Shown: positions 27,128 to 36,498 of the stretch, piece after piece
Layout of the letters: each line of letters starts with the position of its first letter
Position numbering within the stretch: the first letter of the stretch is position 1
From: CAYSQW01 sp964433135
GTDB lineage: Bacteria > Acidobacteriota > Aminicenantia > Aminicenantales > Aminicenantaceae
Length of the DNA stretch: 64,000 bases
Direction of reading: 5' to 3'
NCBI GenBank assembly: GCA_964433135.1
Contig: CAYSQW010000005.1
Span: 53,144-117,143 of the forward strand
Program-made: the position numbers and the translations under genes
The notes under the pieces: model-generated
What the model saw: only the letters and a program-made list of their open reading frames with translations
Told to the model about the DNA's origin: nothing
The model's database searches: none

Positions 27128-27682
27128 ATGAAAAACCGGCTGAAAATTTTCGGCATCATTGTCCTGGCGGCCGCCATTTTAAGTATGGCACAGGCGATTT
27201 CCCTTCTCTCCGTTTCCGATGCGGCGATCATATCCATGGCCAAAGCACAAGCTAAAGAAGAGAGGGATCAGGGATGGGATATGAGTATCTTCCATTCAAA
27301 AACGGACGCTGAGATCAATATGATGATCAACAGCCGTCATGATACCGTCATAGAAAATGTACGCAAAAACCATACCGGCGTGACCCCTTTGAAGCTGGGA
27401 TTTGCCTGCCTGATCCTGGCGGCATCACTCCTTTTGTTGATCCGCAAAGAATATCCCCCCCCCTATTTCGTGATGGCGGTGGGAATCGTACAGCTGTTGG
27501 TGTTGCTATTGTCTTTCAGTTCCATCATCCGGGGGGAGATCTCGAAAATCCCCATAGCCCAGACGGCATTGGACATGACATGGCTTTTCTCTCTGGTCTT
27601 ATCCGCCGGTGCATGCCTGGCATCATTCGTTCAATTGTCGGGACAAAACAAAAAGGATCCCCAACCGGGGACCTCCGCCTAA
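27128..27682 (+). CDS. Membrane protein of unknown function
   Basis: 184 residues. Hydrophobic segments lie near residues 6-32, 83-103, 113-133 and 147-167. A charged, extracellular-type loop separates the first two (AKAQAKEERDQGWDMSIF). It follows the 98-aa membrane protein closely and probably acts with it. RBS is GGGAAAAATG, weak. No domain recognised. Confidence 0.6.
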   Translation: MKNRLKIFGIIVLAAAILSMAQAISLLSVSDAAIISMAKAQAKEERDQGWDMSIFHSKTDAEINMMINSRHDTVIENVRKNHTGVTPLKLGFACLILAASLLLLIRKEYPPPYFVMAVGIVQLLVLLLSFSSIIRGEISKIPIAQTALDMTWLFSLVLSAGACLASFVQLSGQNKKDPQPGTSA

Positions 27683-27924
27683 AAGTCGTAAATTTATTAA
27701 GACAAAATAATTTTGGATATGATAACCTTATTGCGGTAGATAAGAACGAGGAGATTGAGGACCATCACGAGGGATCGGATTCAGATTTGAATGATTCTCT
27801 GTCTTTTATCTCAGATCCAAGACAATTATCAAACATAATGAGAACGGGCGTTATCTTTCAGCCAATTCCGGGCTGTCGCAGATGATGCGAAGACAATGGA
27901 GTTCTAAACAAAAAGGAGAACGGA

Positions 27925-28461
27925 ATGAAAGCAATCGTTCAGAACGATTACGGCTCTCCGGATGTTTGTGAACTCAGAGACATCGACAAACCCGTCGTCA
28001 AGGACGGCGATGTGCGCGTACGCGTTCACGCGGCCGGTCTCAACGCGGGTGACGTCTTCTCCATGAGAGGTGATCCATGGGCCAGTCGACTTTCCGTCGG
28101 GTTTCCCAAACCGAAGAACCATGTTCCCGGCTGGGATCTGGCGGGACACGTCGAAAGGGTGGGAAAGAACGTGACGCGGTTTCAACCGGGAGACGAAGTT
28201 TTCGGCTCATGCCGCGGCGCCTGTGCCGAGTATGCCTGTGCGGCGGAAGAAGAGCTCACGATAAAATCGGACGACATTACATTCGAGCAGTCCGCGGCCG
28301 TTCCCACAGCCGGCGTTACCGCACTCCAGGGGCTTCGCGATTATGGAAAGGCCGGAGCGGGCCATAAGGTTCTGATCAACGGGGCATCGGGGGACATGGG
28401 GACCGCTCTGCTCGAACACAGAGGAAACGGCGGCAAGAGGGTTCTCGTTACCGGCGTATAG
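27925..28461 (+). pseudogene. Zinc-type alcohol dehydrogenase / quinone oxidoreductase with internal deletion
   Basis: 178 residues against a family length near 320. The N-terminal GroES-like domain is intact (VKDGDVRVRVHAAGLNAGDV, GWDLAGHVERVG, FQPGDEVFG). The Rossmann fold starts normally (AGHKVLINGASGDMGT) but then jumps straight to LLEHRGNGGKRVLVTGV, which resembles the usual last strand of these enzymes (YLEEGHARGKVVITV-like). So about 150 residues, including most of the NAD(P)H-binding domain, are missing without a frameshift. It cannot be a working dehydrogenase. RBS AAAAGGAGAA precedes the ATG. Confidence 0.75.
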
Positions 28462-28506
28462 CCCGATTCTCTGAACAACAATAAAGCCCGGATATCTATC
28501 CTGCGG

Positions 28507-29553
28507 TTAAAGCCATGAGGCGTCCTCAATAAAGCTTTCCGTCAGCGACATTTTCCGCTCCTCAGGGAGCCAAGAGGATTGGACAGCCGAAAGCACCAGA
28601 CTGCGGATATCATTGCGCGAGAATCCGCATTCATTCACGAGCCGACGGTACTCCTCCGCCAGCGTTATGCCGAACATCTTGGGATCATCGGTGTTCACGC
28701 TTACGATCAGCCCCCGTTTGAAATAGTCCCGGACAGGATGTTCCGCGATCGAAGCGGCTGATCCTGTAAGGATATTGGACGTGGGGCACAACTCAAGCGG
28801 AATCGCATGTTTCTCAATATAGTCAAGGAGCTCAGGATCTTCTTGAGCCCGGGTGGCGTGACCGATCCTGTCGACATGAAGATGCCGGATTGCATCCCAG
28901 ACGCTCCGGGGACCGACGGCTTCCCCCGCATGAGCCGTCGTATGGAAGCCCATCCTCCGGGCTTCCTCATAAAGCCGTGAGAAAAACGCCGGCGGGTATC
29001 GATGTTCAGACCCGCCGATTCCGATACCGATGACGCCGGCGCTCTTGACCTCTTCCAGCTTTTTGAGTGTCGCCATCTCTGAGGCAGGGCCATAATCCCG
29101 GACGAGGTCCGCGATGAGAGCGATCTCGATTTGCGACACTTTTGACAATCCGGACCTGACGGCTTGAGCGATTTTTTGCACCTCGATCCCCTGCCCTATA
29201 AAAAGCGACGGCGAGAAAAACAGCTCCGCGTAGCGAATATTCTGCCCCGCCATATCCCTGGCCGTCAGCTCGGCAACATGAGAGAAATCTTCATACTCGC
29301 GCAAGAACTGATTTTTCCACGTCCAGGCTTCCAGGAAACCGGAGAAGTCCCTGTATTTAAAACGCTTCCCGATCGCGGCGAGGTCGGGAACGGAAGGATC
29401 TCCTCCATATTTCCGAACCAGTTCGAAGAGAGCTTCATGAGGGATGGCGCCTTCGAGGTGAACGTGCAGCTCGACCTTCGGCAGTTTGTTATACCACGTT
29501 GTTTCGATCTTGATCTCCTCGTATCCGATACCGAATCCAGACGCCGCACCCAT
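28507..29553 (-). CDS. add: Adenosine deaminase
   Basis: About 348 residues. It deaminates adenosine to inosine in purine salvage. The metal and substrate motifs are present: VELHVHLEGAIP near the start, TTAHAGE, GHATRAQEDPELLDYI, LCPTSNILTG and VSVNTDDP with the zinc-ligand Asp. The exact start is uncertain: the ATG used has no strong ribosome binding site, and a GTG five codons upstream is possible. GAGGAG lies inside the frame about 10 codons on, but no in-frame start codon follows it. A 275-aa membrane-protein gene starts further upstream on the same strand; 30 bases separate the two. Confidence 0.88.
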   Translation of the reverse strand: MGAASGFGIGYEEIKIETTWYNKLPKVELHVHLEGAIPHEALFELVRKYGGDPSVPDLAAIGKRFKYRDFSGFLEAWTWKNQFLREYEDFSHVAELTARDMAGQNIRYAELFFSPSLFIGQGIEVQKIAQAVRSGLSKVSQIEIALIADLVRDYGPASEMATLKKLEEVKSAGVIGIGIGGSEHRYPPAFFSRLYEEARRMGFHTTAHAGEAVGPRSVWDAIRHLHVDRIGHATRAQEDPELLDYIEKHAIPLELCPTSNILTGSAASIAEHPVRDYFKRGLIVSVNTDDPKMFGITLAEEYRRLVNECGFSRNDIRSLVLSAVQSSWLPEERKMSLTESFIEDASWL

Positions 29554-29585
29554 AACCGCCGGAAACACTCATAGATAAAACGGGT

Positions 29586-30413
29586 TCACTTGTCAGCCGA
29601 ACGTGAGGGCCGCAGACTTTTTATATAGACAAAAAGCAATATGGCGCTGATCAACGCCAGGATCATAAATATCAGGGCGATGGAAGCATCTTCGTTTATG
29701 CCGCGGGCTTTGGCCGTCAGCACCATGGCCGCGAGGGCGAGCGTAAGGATGATGATGAATACAAGGGCCGTGGGAGCCAGGATGTATCCCAAACGGCGCT
29801 TTTTCATCAATAGGATCGCAGTCAGGAACAGTCCGGGCAGGGCAATGCCGATATCCAGGACATGTACGGGGTTGACCTGCAGATTTTGATCGCTGACTCC
29901 TGAGGGAATCGTATTACCGAGGACGGCGGGAAGGATGTCTTTCAACCACAACAGGTAGAACATGCCAGCCACCAGGATCAGAAAATATCCCACCCACCGA
30001 GTGGGAGTTTTTTCGCTGAACCAGCCCTCGACTTCGAATTTAAAAAGATCACACATAACCAGGATAAAGGTGTAGAGGGAAAGCCCCAGTGTGATGGTGT
30101 AGCAGAGAAACATCCGATTGAAGTGGATCCCGAAACTGTAGATGATGAATGAATAAAGGATATAGAACAACGTCCCCGCGAAAACGAACCGGGCTATCCG
30201 GTTCTGTCTGTGAACAAAAGCCAGAGAGACAAGCAGCAGCGGTACGACCAGAAAAAGATCCACCAGGTCCTGACCGGCCCCCTGGGCCGCCAAAGAGGCG
30301 GTCTCCCGGGCATAGGTGCCGGATACAAAGGCCCCGTTGAAGGAAACAACCGCCAGCGCAACAGCCAGTAGGAAAGTGAGGATAGTGATTGGCTTCAGGT
30401 TTTCGCTGTTCAT
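29586..30413 (-). CDS. Polytopic membrane protein
   Basis: 275 residues, about eight transmembrane segments and hardly any soluble part. Segment starts include ITILTFLLAVALAVVSF, LVDLFLVVPLLLVSL, FVFAGTLFYILYSFIIY, YFLILVAGMFYLLWL and LVFIIILTLALAAMVL. No known domain was recognised. RBS TTGAGGTG precedes the ATG. It lies just upstream of the adenosine deaminase gene on the same strand and could be a transporter or sensor, which is inference only. Confidence 0.65.
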   Translation of the reverse strand: MNSENLKPITILTFLLAVALAVVSFNGAFVSGTYARETASLAAQGAGQDLVDLFLVVPLLLVSLAFVHRQNRIARFVFAGTLFYILYSFIIYSFGIHFNRMFLCYTITLGLSLYTFILVMCDLFKFEVEGWFSEKTPTRWVGYFLILVAGMFYLLWLKDILPAVLGNTIPSGVSDQNLQVNPVHVLDIGIALPGLFLTAILLMKKRRLGYILAPTALVFIIILTLALAAMVLTAKARGINEDASIALIFMILALISAILLFVYIKSLRPSRSADK

Positions 30414-30571
30414 GAAAACACCTCAATTTTTTCCAAAAAATATCAATTAATTAAAGCTTAAAAATATTTTTTTCATTTCTATTATTATTTTAAGCGAGCT
30501 TTGTCAATTCCGACATGCGGATCTTTGATCTGAAAGATGGGATGGATTCGAACCTCCCGCGGCACACTCCT

Positions 30572-30994
30572 CTATTTCGCCATCACTCCCTTAATCCCCT
30601 TGGTATACTCCGACCTCTCCGAATCCAACACCAGATATCCGTCTTTCTCGCTCAGCCAGACCTCCGTCAACAAATAGTCCGTAACATACTCCGTATAGGA
30701 CGGCTTGAAATTGGCCACCATATCGAATATGAGCTGAGGCGTCTCGATCGCAGGGTTTGGTTCGTTCAGCTGCTTGATGATGGTTATCGAAATCTCTATT
30801 CCCCCCGCCTCTCTCCGAAGGGTGATTTTTCCGTCTTCTTCCCGTACCGCCTCATAATTCCCGGGCGGATAGGTTTTGCCTTCCGCTTCGAATTTGAACG
30901 GGATTTTAAATTCAGCTTGGGAATAGGCGAAGACGCTCATCAAGAATATTTGAAACACAACAAAAATACCGACCGATATCATCATACGCTTCAT
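30572..30994 (-). CDS. Small exported protein of unknown function
   Basis: 140 residues with an N-terminal signal (VGIFVVFQIFLMSVFAYS). The mature part is beta-rich: FKIPFKFEAEGKTYPPGNYE, ITLRREAGGIEISITI and YLVLDSERSEYTKGI. The 'F-x-x-x-G-K-x-Y-P-P-G-x-Y' opening recurs in small secreted proteins of Acidobacteriota and related phyla, but I know of no function. RBS GGAGG precedes the ATG. Its last codons overlap the T-arm-like sequence noted elsewhere. Confidence 0.65.
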   Translation of the reverse strand: MKRMMISVGIFVVFQIFLMSVFAYSQAEFKIPFKFEAEGKTYPPGNYEAVREEDGKITLRREAGGIEISITIIKQLNEPNPAIETPQLIFDMVANFKPSYTEYVTDYLLTEVWLSEKDGYLVLDSERSEYTKGIKGVMAK

Positions 30995-31022
30995 GTGAAT
31001 CCTCCATCGCCGAATTTGAGAT

Positions 31023-32393
31023 TCAAACCGAATAGGGACCGCTCCCCGTAGAACCGGAGAAAGAAGCCTGCGTCGTCGGCACTCCGTTTTTGATCGCGTC
31101 TTCCATGGCCGCTATAAAGGTGTCGATCTCCTCGAGAGTCGTATAGACATTGGGCGATACCCTTATCGCCTGATAATCGAAACGCGCGTTAGGCGGAACA
31201 CCCCCTACCAGCGGGACCACGACGATTCTGTACTTATCCATCAGGAAGCGGGCAAGATCCCTGACATCGATGCCTTCTATACAGCAGGCCGAGACCCCCC
31301 ACAGCTGCGGAGGCTCGCTCGTGTTCGACAGGACCTTGAATTCCGGATACTTTTTAAGCGCATCGATATACCTCATGCTGAGATAGCGCATGCGAGCCGC
31401 TTTACGCTCAGCCCCGATCGCCTGATGAAAGGCCAGCGCTTCACCGAGCGCCGCCCTGATGGCCCAGGGATGCGTGCCTATCGACTCAAATTTTCGGACA
31501 TCATTCACCTGCCTGGCGGGCGCCGCCTGAAGCGGCCAGAATTTCGGGATGCTGTCCTTGCGAACATACAGGCAGCCGTTGCCGATCGGCGCCAACAGCC
31601 ACTTGTGAAGGCTCACTCCATAGGCGTCGCATTCGAGATCCCTCAGTTTGAAAGGAAAGTGTCCCAGGGCATGCGCGCCGTCGACGATCGTGATGATGCC
31701 CTTTGATCGCGCCAACTCGGCCAGCCGTTTTACCGGAAACATCTGGGCCGTCAGGTTTGTTACATGACAAAAATGAAACACTTTTGTTCTTGGGGTTATG
31801 GCGCTTTCGAACCGCTGATAAAGATCATCTTGGGTGGTCGGGACAGGAAACTGTAGGCGGGTCACTTTGATCCCGTCCCGTCGTCTGCGCTGATCCCATG
31901 TCGTCAGCATGCGCGGATAGTCCTGTTCGGTCGTGATCACCTCATCACCCGCTTCTAAATCGATTCCATTTTGTACGATCTGCAGCGACTCGCTGGCGCC
32001 GCGCGTCAGAGCCAGCTCTTCCGGATCGCATCCGAATTCCGCCGCCATGCGCCGCCGTATCGTTTGGATGTTCGCCTGGACCATGCGCTGGTAGTGAACC
32101 GGCAGCATGTTGATGATCTCCATATAACGCCAAACGGATTCGAGTACGACTCTGGGCGAAGGACAGGTAAATCCGTTATTGAGGTTTATCAGCGTACGAT
32201 CCAGCTTAAAGCCCAGTTTGATTTCTCGCCAGTAGAATTCATCTTTAGCGACATCCTCGGGTGTCCGGTTTGCGACAGATTGCGAAGCGGCCTCGATACT
32301 TTTGAGGCCGCCGGCCTTTGCCGCAACGGCAGTGGCTCCGAAAGCCGCGCTTTTGCGCAAGAATGCCCGTCGATCCAATGTTTCCGTGTTCAT
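31023..32393 (-). CDS. Tat-exported class V aminotransferase-like (isopenicillin-N epimerase-type) PLP enzyme
   Basis: 456 residues. The N-terminus DRRAFLRKSAAFGATAVAA has a twin-arginine signal. The body is class V: LTRGASESLQIVQNGID, DYPRMLTTWDQR, FCHVTNLTAQMFPV, the PLP region DGAHALGHFPFKLRDLECD and the Schiff-base Lys in YGVSLHKWLLAP (Lys264). The epimerase-like group acts on amino-acid alpha carbons or cysteine sulphur. A periplasmic PLP enzyme carrying its own cofactor through Tat is unusual but known in this group. The preceding gene is on the same strand about 30 bases downstream. No partner indicates a substrate. Confidence 0.85.
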   Translation of the reverse strand: MNTETLDRRAFLRKSAAFGATAVAAKAGGLKSIEAASQSVANRTPEDVAKDEFYWREIKLGFKLDRTLINLNNGFTCPSPRVVLESVWRYMEIINMLPVHYQRMVQANIQTIRRRMAAEFGCDPEELALTRGASESLQIVQNGIDLEAGDEVITTEQDYPRMLTTWDQRRRRDGIKVTRLQFPVPTTQDDLYQRFESAITPRTKVFHFCHVTNLTAQMFPVKRLAELARSKGIITIVDGAHALGHFPFKLRDLECDAYGVSLHKWLLAPIGNGCLYVRKDSIPKFWPLQAAPARQVNDVRKFESIGTHPWAIRAALGEALAFHQAIGAERKAARMRYLSMRYIDALKKYPEFKVLSNTSEPPQLWGVSACCIEGIDVRDLARFLMDKYRIVVVPLVGGVPPNARFDYQAIRVSPNVYTTLEEIDTFIAAMEDAIKNGVPTTQASFSGSTGSGPYSV

Positions 32394-32762
32394 TACAGAC
32401 CTCGCTTATTGGATTTTTTGATCCTCATTTTGGAATGCCATGTTTTCCAAATAGAACCGATTTTGCCTTCTTTTTGCTTATGTTTGAATGATTTAAATCT
32501 ATCATGCCATTTCATGCTTTTCAACCGATTATTCCAACCTCCAGTAAGACTTTTTTCATCATATCAACACCCTTTCCTCTATCTGAGTCGTTGACCTCGG
32601 CGTTCCGGATGTGGTAATTTATTTCAAAATGCTTAGGGATAGTATGCGGGGAAAATGGGTAAAGGTTTGTCTCAAGCACGAAAAAGGAAATATTTATCTG
32701 TTACGCATTCCAAGAGATCTTTCCTGGCATTCAGCGTGCTTTTCAAATTAAAGGAGAAGTAT
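32394..32762. other. Divergent intergenic region
   Basis: 370 bases between the class V enzyme and the acyl-CoA operon, AT-rich. It contains the plus-strand promoter proposed at 32591-32620; nothing else was recognised. Confidence 0.4.
32591..32620 (+). promoter_or_regulatory. Putative promoter of the acyl-CoA operon
   Basis: TTGACC at 32591-32596 and TAATTT at 32615-32620 with an 18-base spacer. Leader of about 135 bases. Confidence 0.35.
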
Positions 32763-34100
32763 ATGAGTTACGAAGACAAGCTTCAAAATGTCACGGTGCT
32801 CGGCGCCGCCGGAAAAATGGGTTCCGGCATCCTGTTGCTCACGGCGACGGAAATGGCGGATCTCAGCCTCAAACCCGAGAACAAAGGAAGAACGTTTACG
32901 GTCAACGCCATGGATGTCAGCCAGGAAGCACTGGCTGGACTGCTTCAATACGTCCGGGCGCAGGCGCGTAAGATCGCCGAAAAAAAGACCGTGGCGCTTC
33001 GCAAGATGTATGCAGACCGGACCGACCTCGTCGAAAACTTTGATGTGATCGACCAGTATATTTACGACGTCACCTCAAAAATTCGCCCCATCACCCGGCT
33101 GGAACCCGCCTACGAATCCACCCTCATTTTCGAAGCGGTCAGCGAGAATCCTGAGCTCAAAATCAAGATCTTCTCGGAGATCGAAAAAAACAGCAATCAA
33201 AAACCGTGGTTCTTCAGCAACACGTCTTCCATCCCCATCCTCCATCTTGACGAGAAATCGAATCTGGCGGGACGTATCCTCGGATTCCATTTCTATAATC
33301 CTCCCGTTGTCCAGAAGCTTGTCGAACTTATCACAAATGATAAAACGGATAAGAATGCCATAGATTTCGCCCTCACCTATGCTAAAAAACTAAGAAAAAT
33401 CATCGTGCCGTCCAATGATTTCGCTGGCTTCATCGGGAACGGGCACTTCATGCGCGACGCCCTGCACGCCATGGGAGAGGTGGAGCGTCTCACATCAGAA
33501 ATGCCTTTCGTCGAAGCGGTCTACACGATGAATAAGATCAGTCAGGATTTTCTTATTCGTCCCATGGGAATCTTCCAGCTCATCGATTATGTCGGCATCG
33601 ACGTCTGTCAGTACATCATGCAGGTTATGAATCCCCATGTCGCGGACGAAGAGATCCACAGCCCGCTCCTCGACAAAATGATGGAAATCGGAATCAAAGG
33701 CGGTCAGAATCCCAACGGTTCCCAGAAAGACGGCTTTCTCAAGTATGAAAAAGGACGTCCCGCAGCCGTATTCGATACTACGACTCAAACATATCTTCCC
33801 ATCGCTGATTTTCAGGAAAAAGCGGACGCCCGCATCGGCGCCGCCCCTCCATCCGTCGTCCCCTGGAAACGGATTATCGGGAATCCCGAAAAGAATTCCG
33901 TTCTGGAACAATATTTCAAGGACCTGACCGGTCTCGATACACCCGGGGGGAAGCTGGCACGCGCCTATGGAGAACGCTCCAAGGCGATCGGGAAAAAATT
34001 GGTCGCCGACGGCGTGGCCCACAACGAGGACGATGTCAACACCGTGCTCCTCACCGGCTTCTTCCACGCTTACGGCCCCATCAACAACTATTTTGATTGA
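32763..34100 (+). CDS. 3-hydroxyacyl-CoA dehydrogenase family protein
   Basis: 445 residues. Start chosen at the ATG six bases after AAAGGAG. The N-terminal Rossmann domain opens VTVLGAAGKMGSGILLL, and the dehydrogenase core is shown by FFSNTSSIPI, GRILGFHFYNPPVVQKLVELI and NDFAGFIGNGHFMRDALHAM. Known members oxidise 3-hydroxyacyl-CoA to 3-oxoacyl-CoA with NAD+. The C-terminal region is longer than in single-domain enzymes and its tail is distinct, so another hydroxyacid substrate is possible. The thiolase gene follows after 12 bases, so the two probably perform consecutive steps. Confidence 0.85.
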   Translation: MSYEDKLQNVTVLGAAGKMGSGILLLTATEMADLSLKPENKGRTFTVNAMDVSQEALAGLLQYVRAQARKIAEKKTVALRKMYADRTDLVENFDVIDQYIYDVTSKIRPITRLEPAYESTLIFEAVSENPELKIKIFSEIEKNSNQKPWFFSNTSSIPILHLDEKSNLAGRILGFHFYNPPVVQKLVELITNDKTDKNAIDFALTYAKKLRKIIVPSNDFAGFIGNGHFMRDALHAMGEVERLTSEMPFVEAVYTMNKISQDFLIRPMGIFQLIDYVGIDVCQYIMQVMNPHVADEEIHSPLLDKMMEIGIKGGQNPNGSQKDGFLKYEKGRPAAVFDTTTQTYLPIADFQEKADARIGAAPPSVVPWKRIIGNPEKNSVLEQYFKDLTGLDTPGGKLARAYGERSKAIGKKLVADGVAHNEDDVNTVLLTGFFHAYGPINNYFD

Positions 34101-34112
34101 AAAGGAGTCACT

Positions 34113-35357
34113 ATGAGCAAACCACGTAAAAAGGTTTTTATGTGTGCCGGATACAACACCATCTCCCTGGGAACAGGCCGTAAGGAATTCCACCCGAAGA
34201 AACCCCGGCCCGGGCTTGAACACTACATCAAGGAAGCGGGTCAGGGAACCCTGAGCCAGATCGGCGGCGGCGCCAACGTGGATGAAAGCGTTATCGGAAA
34301 TTTCATGGCCCCCCGCTTCAACAAACAGGCCAACCTGCCCGGATTCGCCCCCATGATCGATCCCGCTCTTCTGTGGAAACCCGCCATGAGTGTTGAGGGG
34401 GCCTGCTGTTCGGGCGCGCTGGCTCTTATGGCCGGAATCAAATCCGTCCTTGCGGATACGGCCGAAGTCTGTCTGGCCGTCGGCGTCGAAGTACAGAATA
34501 CGGTCAAGGCCATCTACGGAGCCGATATATTGGCGGGAGCGGGATGGTACCAGGAACGGAAACAGGGTCACGCCTATTTTTTTCCTGGAAAGTTCAGCGA
34601 TCGGGCGGGTGCCTACTATGAAAAATACGGTCGTGACAAGGCCAGAAAAGGGATGGCCCGCTGGTTCCGGAACGCCGTAGAGAACGCCCGCCTTTGCCCG
34701 ACGGCGCAGGAATACCACAACAAGGTGGCCGATCTCGAATCTCTTGCATTGACCGAACCCAATCCCCGTGTTTTTGTCGATAACCTCAATGTTTTCGACT
34801 GCTCCAAGGTATCCGATGCCGGTTCCGCCATCGCCATCGTCTCCGAAGAGGGGCTGAATCGATGCGGCATCAAACCGGCCGAAGCGGTTGAAGTCATCGC
34901 CTGGGGACAGACCGAATACGACCTCACCAAAGCTCCGGAAGATCTCACCGTTCTCGAAACCACAAAACGCGCGGCCGCCATCGCTCTGGAATCGGCCGGA
35001 ATCACACCAAATGATTTGGGTACGGTGGAAACCCATGACTGCTTCACCATCGCCGGCATTCTGGCGACGGAAGCCATCGGATTCGCCTCTCCCGGTGAAG
35101 GAGCGGATTTCGTCGCCGGCGGCAATACGGCCCGGGATGGACATATCCCCTTCAACACCACCGGCGGGCTTATCGGATGGGGCCATCCCACGGGAGGAAC
35201 CGGCGTCCATCAAGCCGTCACCCTATGGGAACAGCTCACAGGACGCGCGGGCGACGCCCAGATCACGATTGCCGCGGACCGGCCCTACGGCCTCTCCATC
35301 AACATGGGCGGGGATGACAAAACCGTCGTGGCCATTGTCTATAAGAGGGGTGAATGA
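34113..35357 (+). CDS. Thiolase-family acyltransferase (SCP-2-like)
   Basis: 414 residues. The nucleophilic Cys is in GACCSGALALMAG (probably Cys99), and the conserved His in WGHPTGGTG is His358. GGNTARDGHIPFNTTGGLIGW precedes it. The second catalytic Cys in the CxGGG region of classical thiolases is not visible (the C-terminus ends YGLSINMGGDDKTVVAIVY), which points to an SCP-2/lipid-transfer-type or archaeal-like thiolase. It would cleave or condense 3-oxoacyl-CoA with the dehydrogenase just upstream. RBS AAAAGGAG. Confidence 0.88.
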   Translation: MSKPRKKVFMCAGYNTISLGTGRKEFHPKKPRPGLEHYIKEAGQGTLSQIGGGANVDESVIGNFMAPRFNKQANLPGFAPMIDPALLWKPAMSVEGACCSGALALMAGIKSVLADTAEVCLAVGVEVQNTVKAIYGADILAGAGWYQERKQGHAYFFPGKFSDRAGAYYEKYGRDKARKGMARWFRNAVENARLCPTAQEYHNKVADLESLALTEPNPRVFVDNLNVFDCSKVSDAGSAIAIVSEEGLNRCGIKPAEAVEVIAWGQTEYDLTKAPEDLTVLETTKRAAAIALESAGITPNDLGTVETHDCFTIAGILATEAIGFASPGEGADFVAGGNTARDGHIPFNTTGGLIGWGHPTGGTGVHQAVTLWEQLTGRAGDAQITIAADRPYGLSINMGGDDKTVVAIVYKRGE

Positions 35358-35522
35358 GCGCCCCCTATATTCCGAGGAGTTGAAGACAGTCGGAAAAAAT
35401 CCTATTCTTTAATATGGATAAAACATGAGGTTCAGCTTTTGCCTACGGCTAAAGCTTTTACCACTGCTTTGACCTTGAGTCCCAAAGCCATCGCTCAGCC
35501 TTATCGATGCACTTCTTTTATT

Positions 35523-35552
35523 TTGACGCCTTATATTCTTTTTTAGTATAAA
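35523..35552 (+). promoter_or_regulatory. Strong sigma-70 promoter for the lipoprotein gene
   Basis: TTGACG at 35523-35528 and TATAAA at 35547-35552 with an 18-base spacer, followed by GAGGAGG before the ATG at 35609. Confidence 0.55.
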
Positions 35553-35608
35553 ATTGACAAGGGTAAAAAAATCATTTCAGTCAAAGCTTTTTTTAAGAGG
35601 AGGAGTTC

Positions 35609-36076
35609 ATGAAATTCAGGGGATTTACGGTTGTCTTGCTCTGCATATTCATTCTCATCATGACCACCAGCAGCTGTGCTCCTGGAAACACGAGATTTGA
35701 TGAGAAACCGGCGGGCTTTTGGGCCGGATTATGGCACGGTCTCATTTGTGTTATCACGTTCATCATCAGCTTGTTCTCCAAGAGCGTGGAAATGTACGAA
35801 TTGAACAACAGCGGCGGGTGGTACGATTTCGGATTTTTACTCGGAGCCGTTATTGCATTGGGCGGAAGCAGCGGGACTTCGTGCAAAAGGAAAAAGAAAA
35901 AGAGCGCTCGGGAAAAAGAATGGAGTGAAATCGCTGAAAAAGTGGAGGAAAAGGTCCGTAAAGGGATAAAAAATTGGGTTGATGAAGAGGAAGAGAAACG
36001 TGACGACTGGGAAGAAATCGGAAAGGAAGTCGAGGAGAAAATCAAGCGCGAGCTCCGTAAATGGGCGGAAAAATAA
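35609..36076 (+). CDS. Lipoprotein with hydrophobic middle and charged tail
   Basis: 155 residues. Signal LLCIFILIMTTSSCAPG ends in a lipobox with Cys around residue 23. Two hydrophobic stretches follow (LICVITFIISLF and YDFGFLLGAVIALGG), then a very charged C-terminal 70 residues, EKEWSEIAEKVEEKVRKGI and WEEIGKEVEEKIKRELRKW, two similar amphipathic repeats likely to form a coiled coil. Family not recognised. A strong promoter precedes it. Confidence 0.7.
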   Translation: MKFRGFTVVLLCIFILIMTTSSCAPGNTRFDEKPAGFWAGLWHGLICVITFIISLFSKSVEMYELNNSGGWYDFGFLLGAVIALGGSSGTSCKRKKKKSAREKEWSEIAEKVEEKVRKGIKNWVDEEEEKRDDWEEIGKEVEEKIKRELRKWAEK

Positions 36077-36498
36077 ACCGCAACCCCTGAAACATCCCTC
36101 TTTGCCCCCAACAGAGAATCATGCCTGCAGACCGGCTGACATATCGCATAATCATTATTATCGCTAGATATTCCTATGCCAAGAGATAAACACTGAAATA
36201 GAATTATCAGCCCCGATATTTTATTCAAAGTTTAATCCATTCAATAAAGCATCACTACAAACAAAATGAATTAAAGCGAATTTTTCAAGTCGGTTCACTC
36301 TCTATTCTGCTCTTCCCCCTTCGAATCCCGATTACTGTGATTTCAGGGATTTTTGACGCAGCCGTCAGATCTCCCCCGCAGTCTCCCCGTTCTCTTTTTC
36401 CGTGTTTTGCAATCCCCACATGCGTCCCAGCAACCTTTTCCCCCTACCTTCGTCTAATTATACTGAATAGCAGTAAAATTGATAAAAAGGCGGTTTTC
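36077..36498. other. Intergenic region
   Basis: About 420 bases, AT-rich, between the lipoprotein gene and the PadR gene. No gene or RNA was recognised. A TATACT near 36459 may be a -10 for padR, but no convincing -35 was seen. Confidence 0.35.

Noticed and set aside
30530..30600. T-arm-like GGTTCGAATCC with 'GTGCCGCGGGAGG' on the minus strand, suggesting a tRNA-Leu/Ser remnant
   Set aside because: Most of it overlaps the last codons and stop of an exported protein, the acceptor and T-stems do not pair, and no anticodon arm can be formed.
33495..35213. 572-codon open frame antisense to the dehydrogenase and thiolase
   Set aside because: Shadow of two well-supported genes with no recognisable domain.
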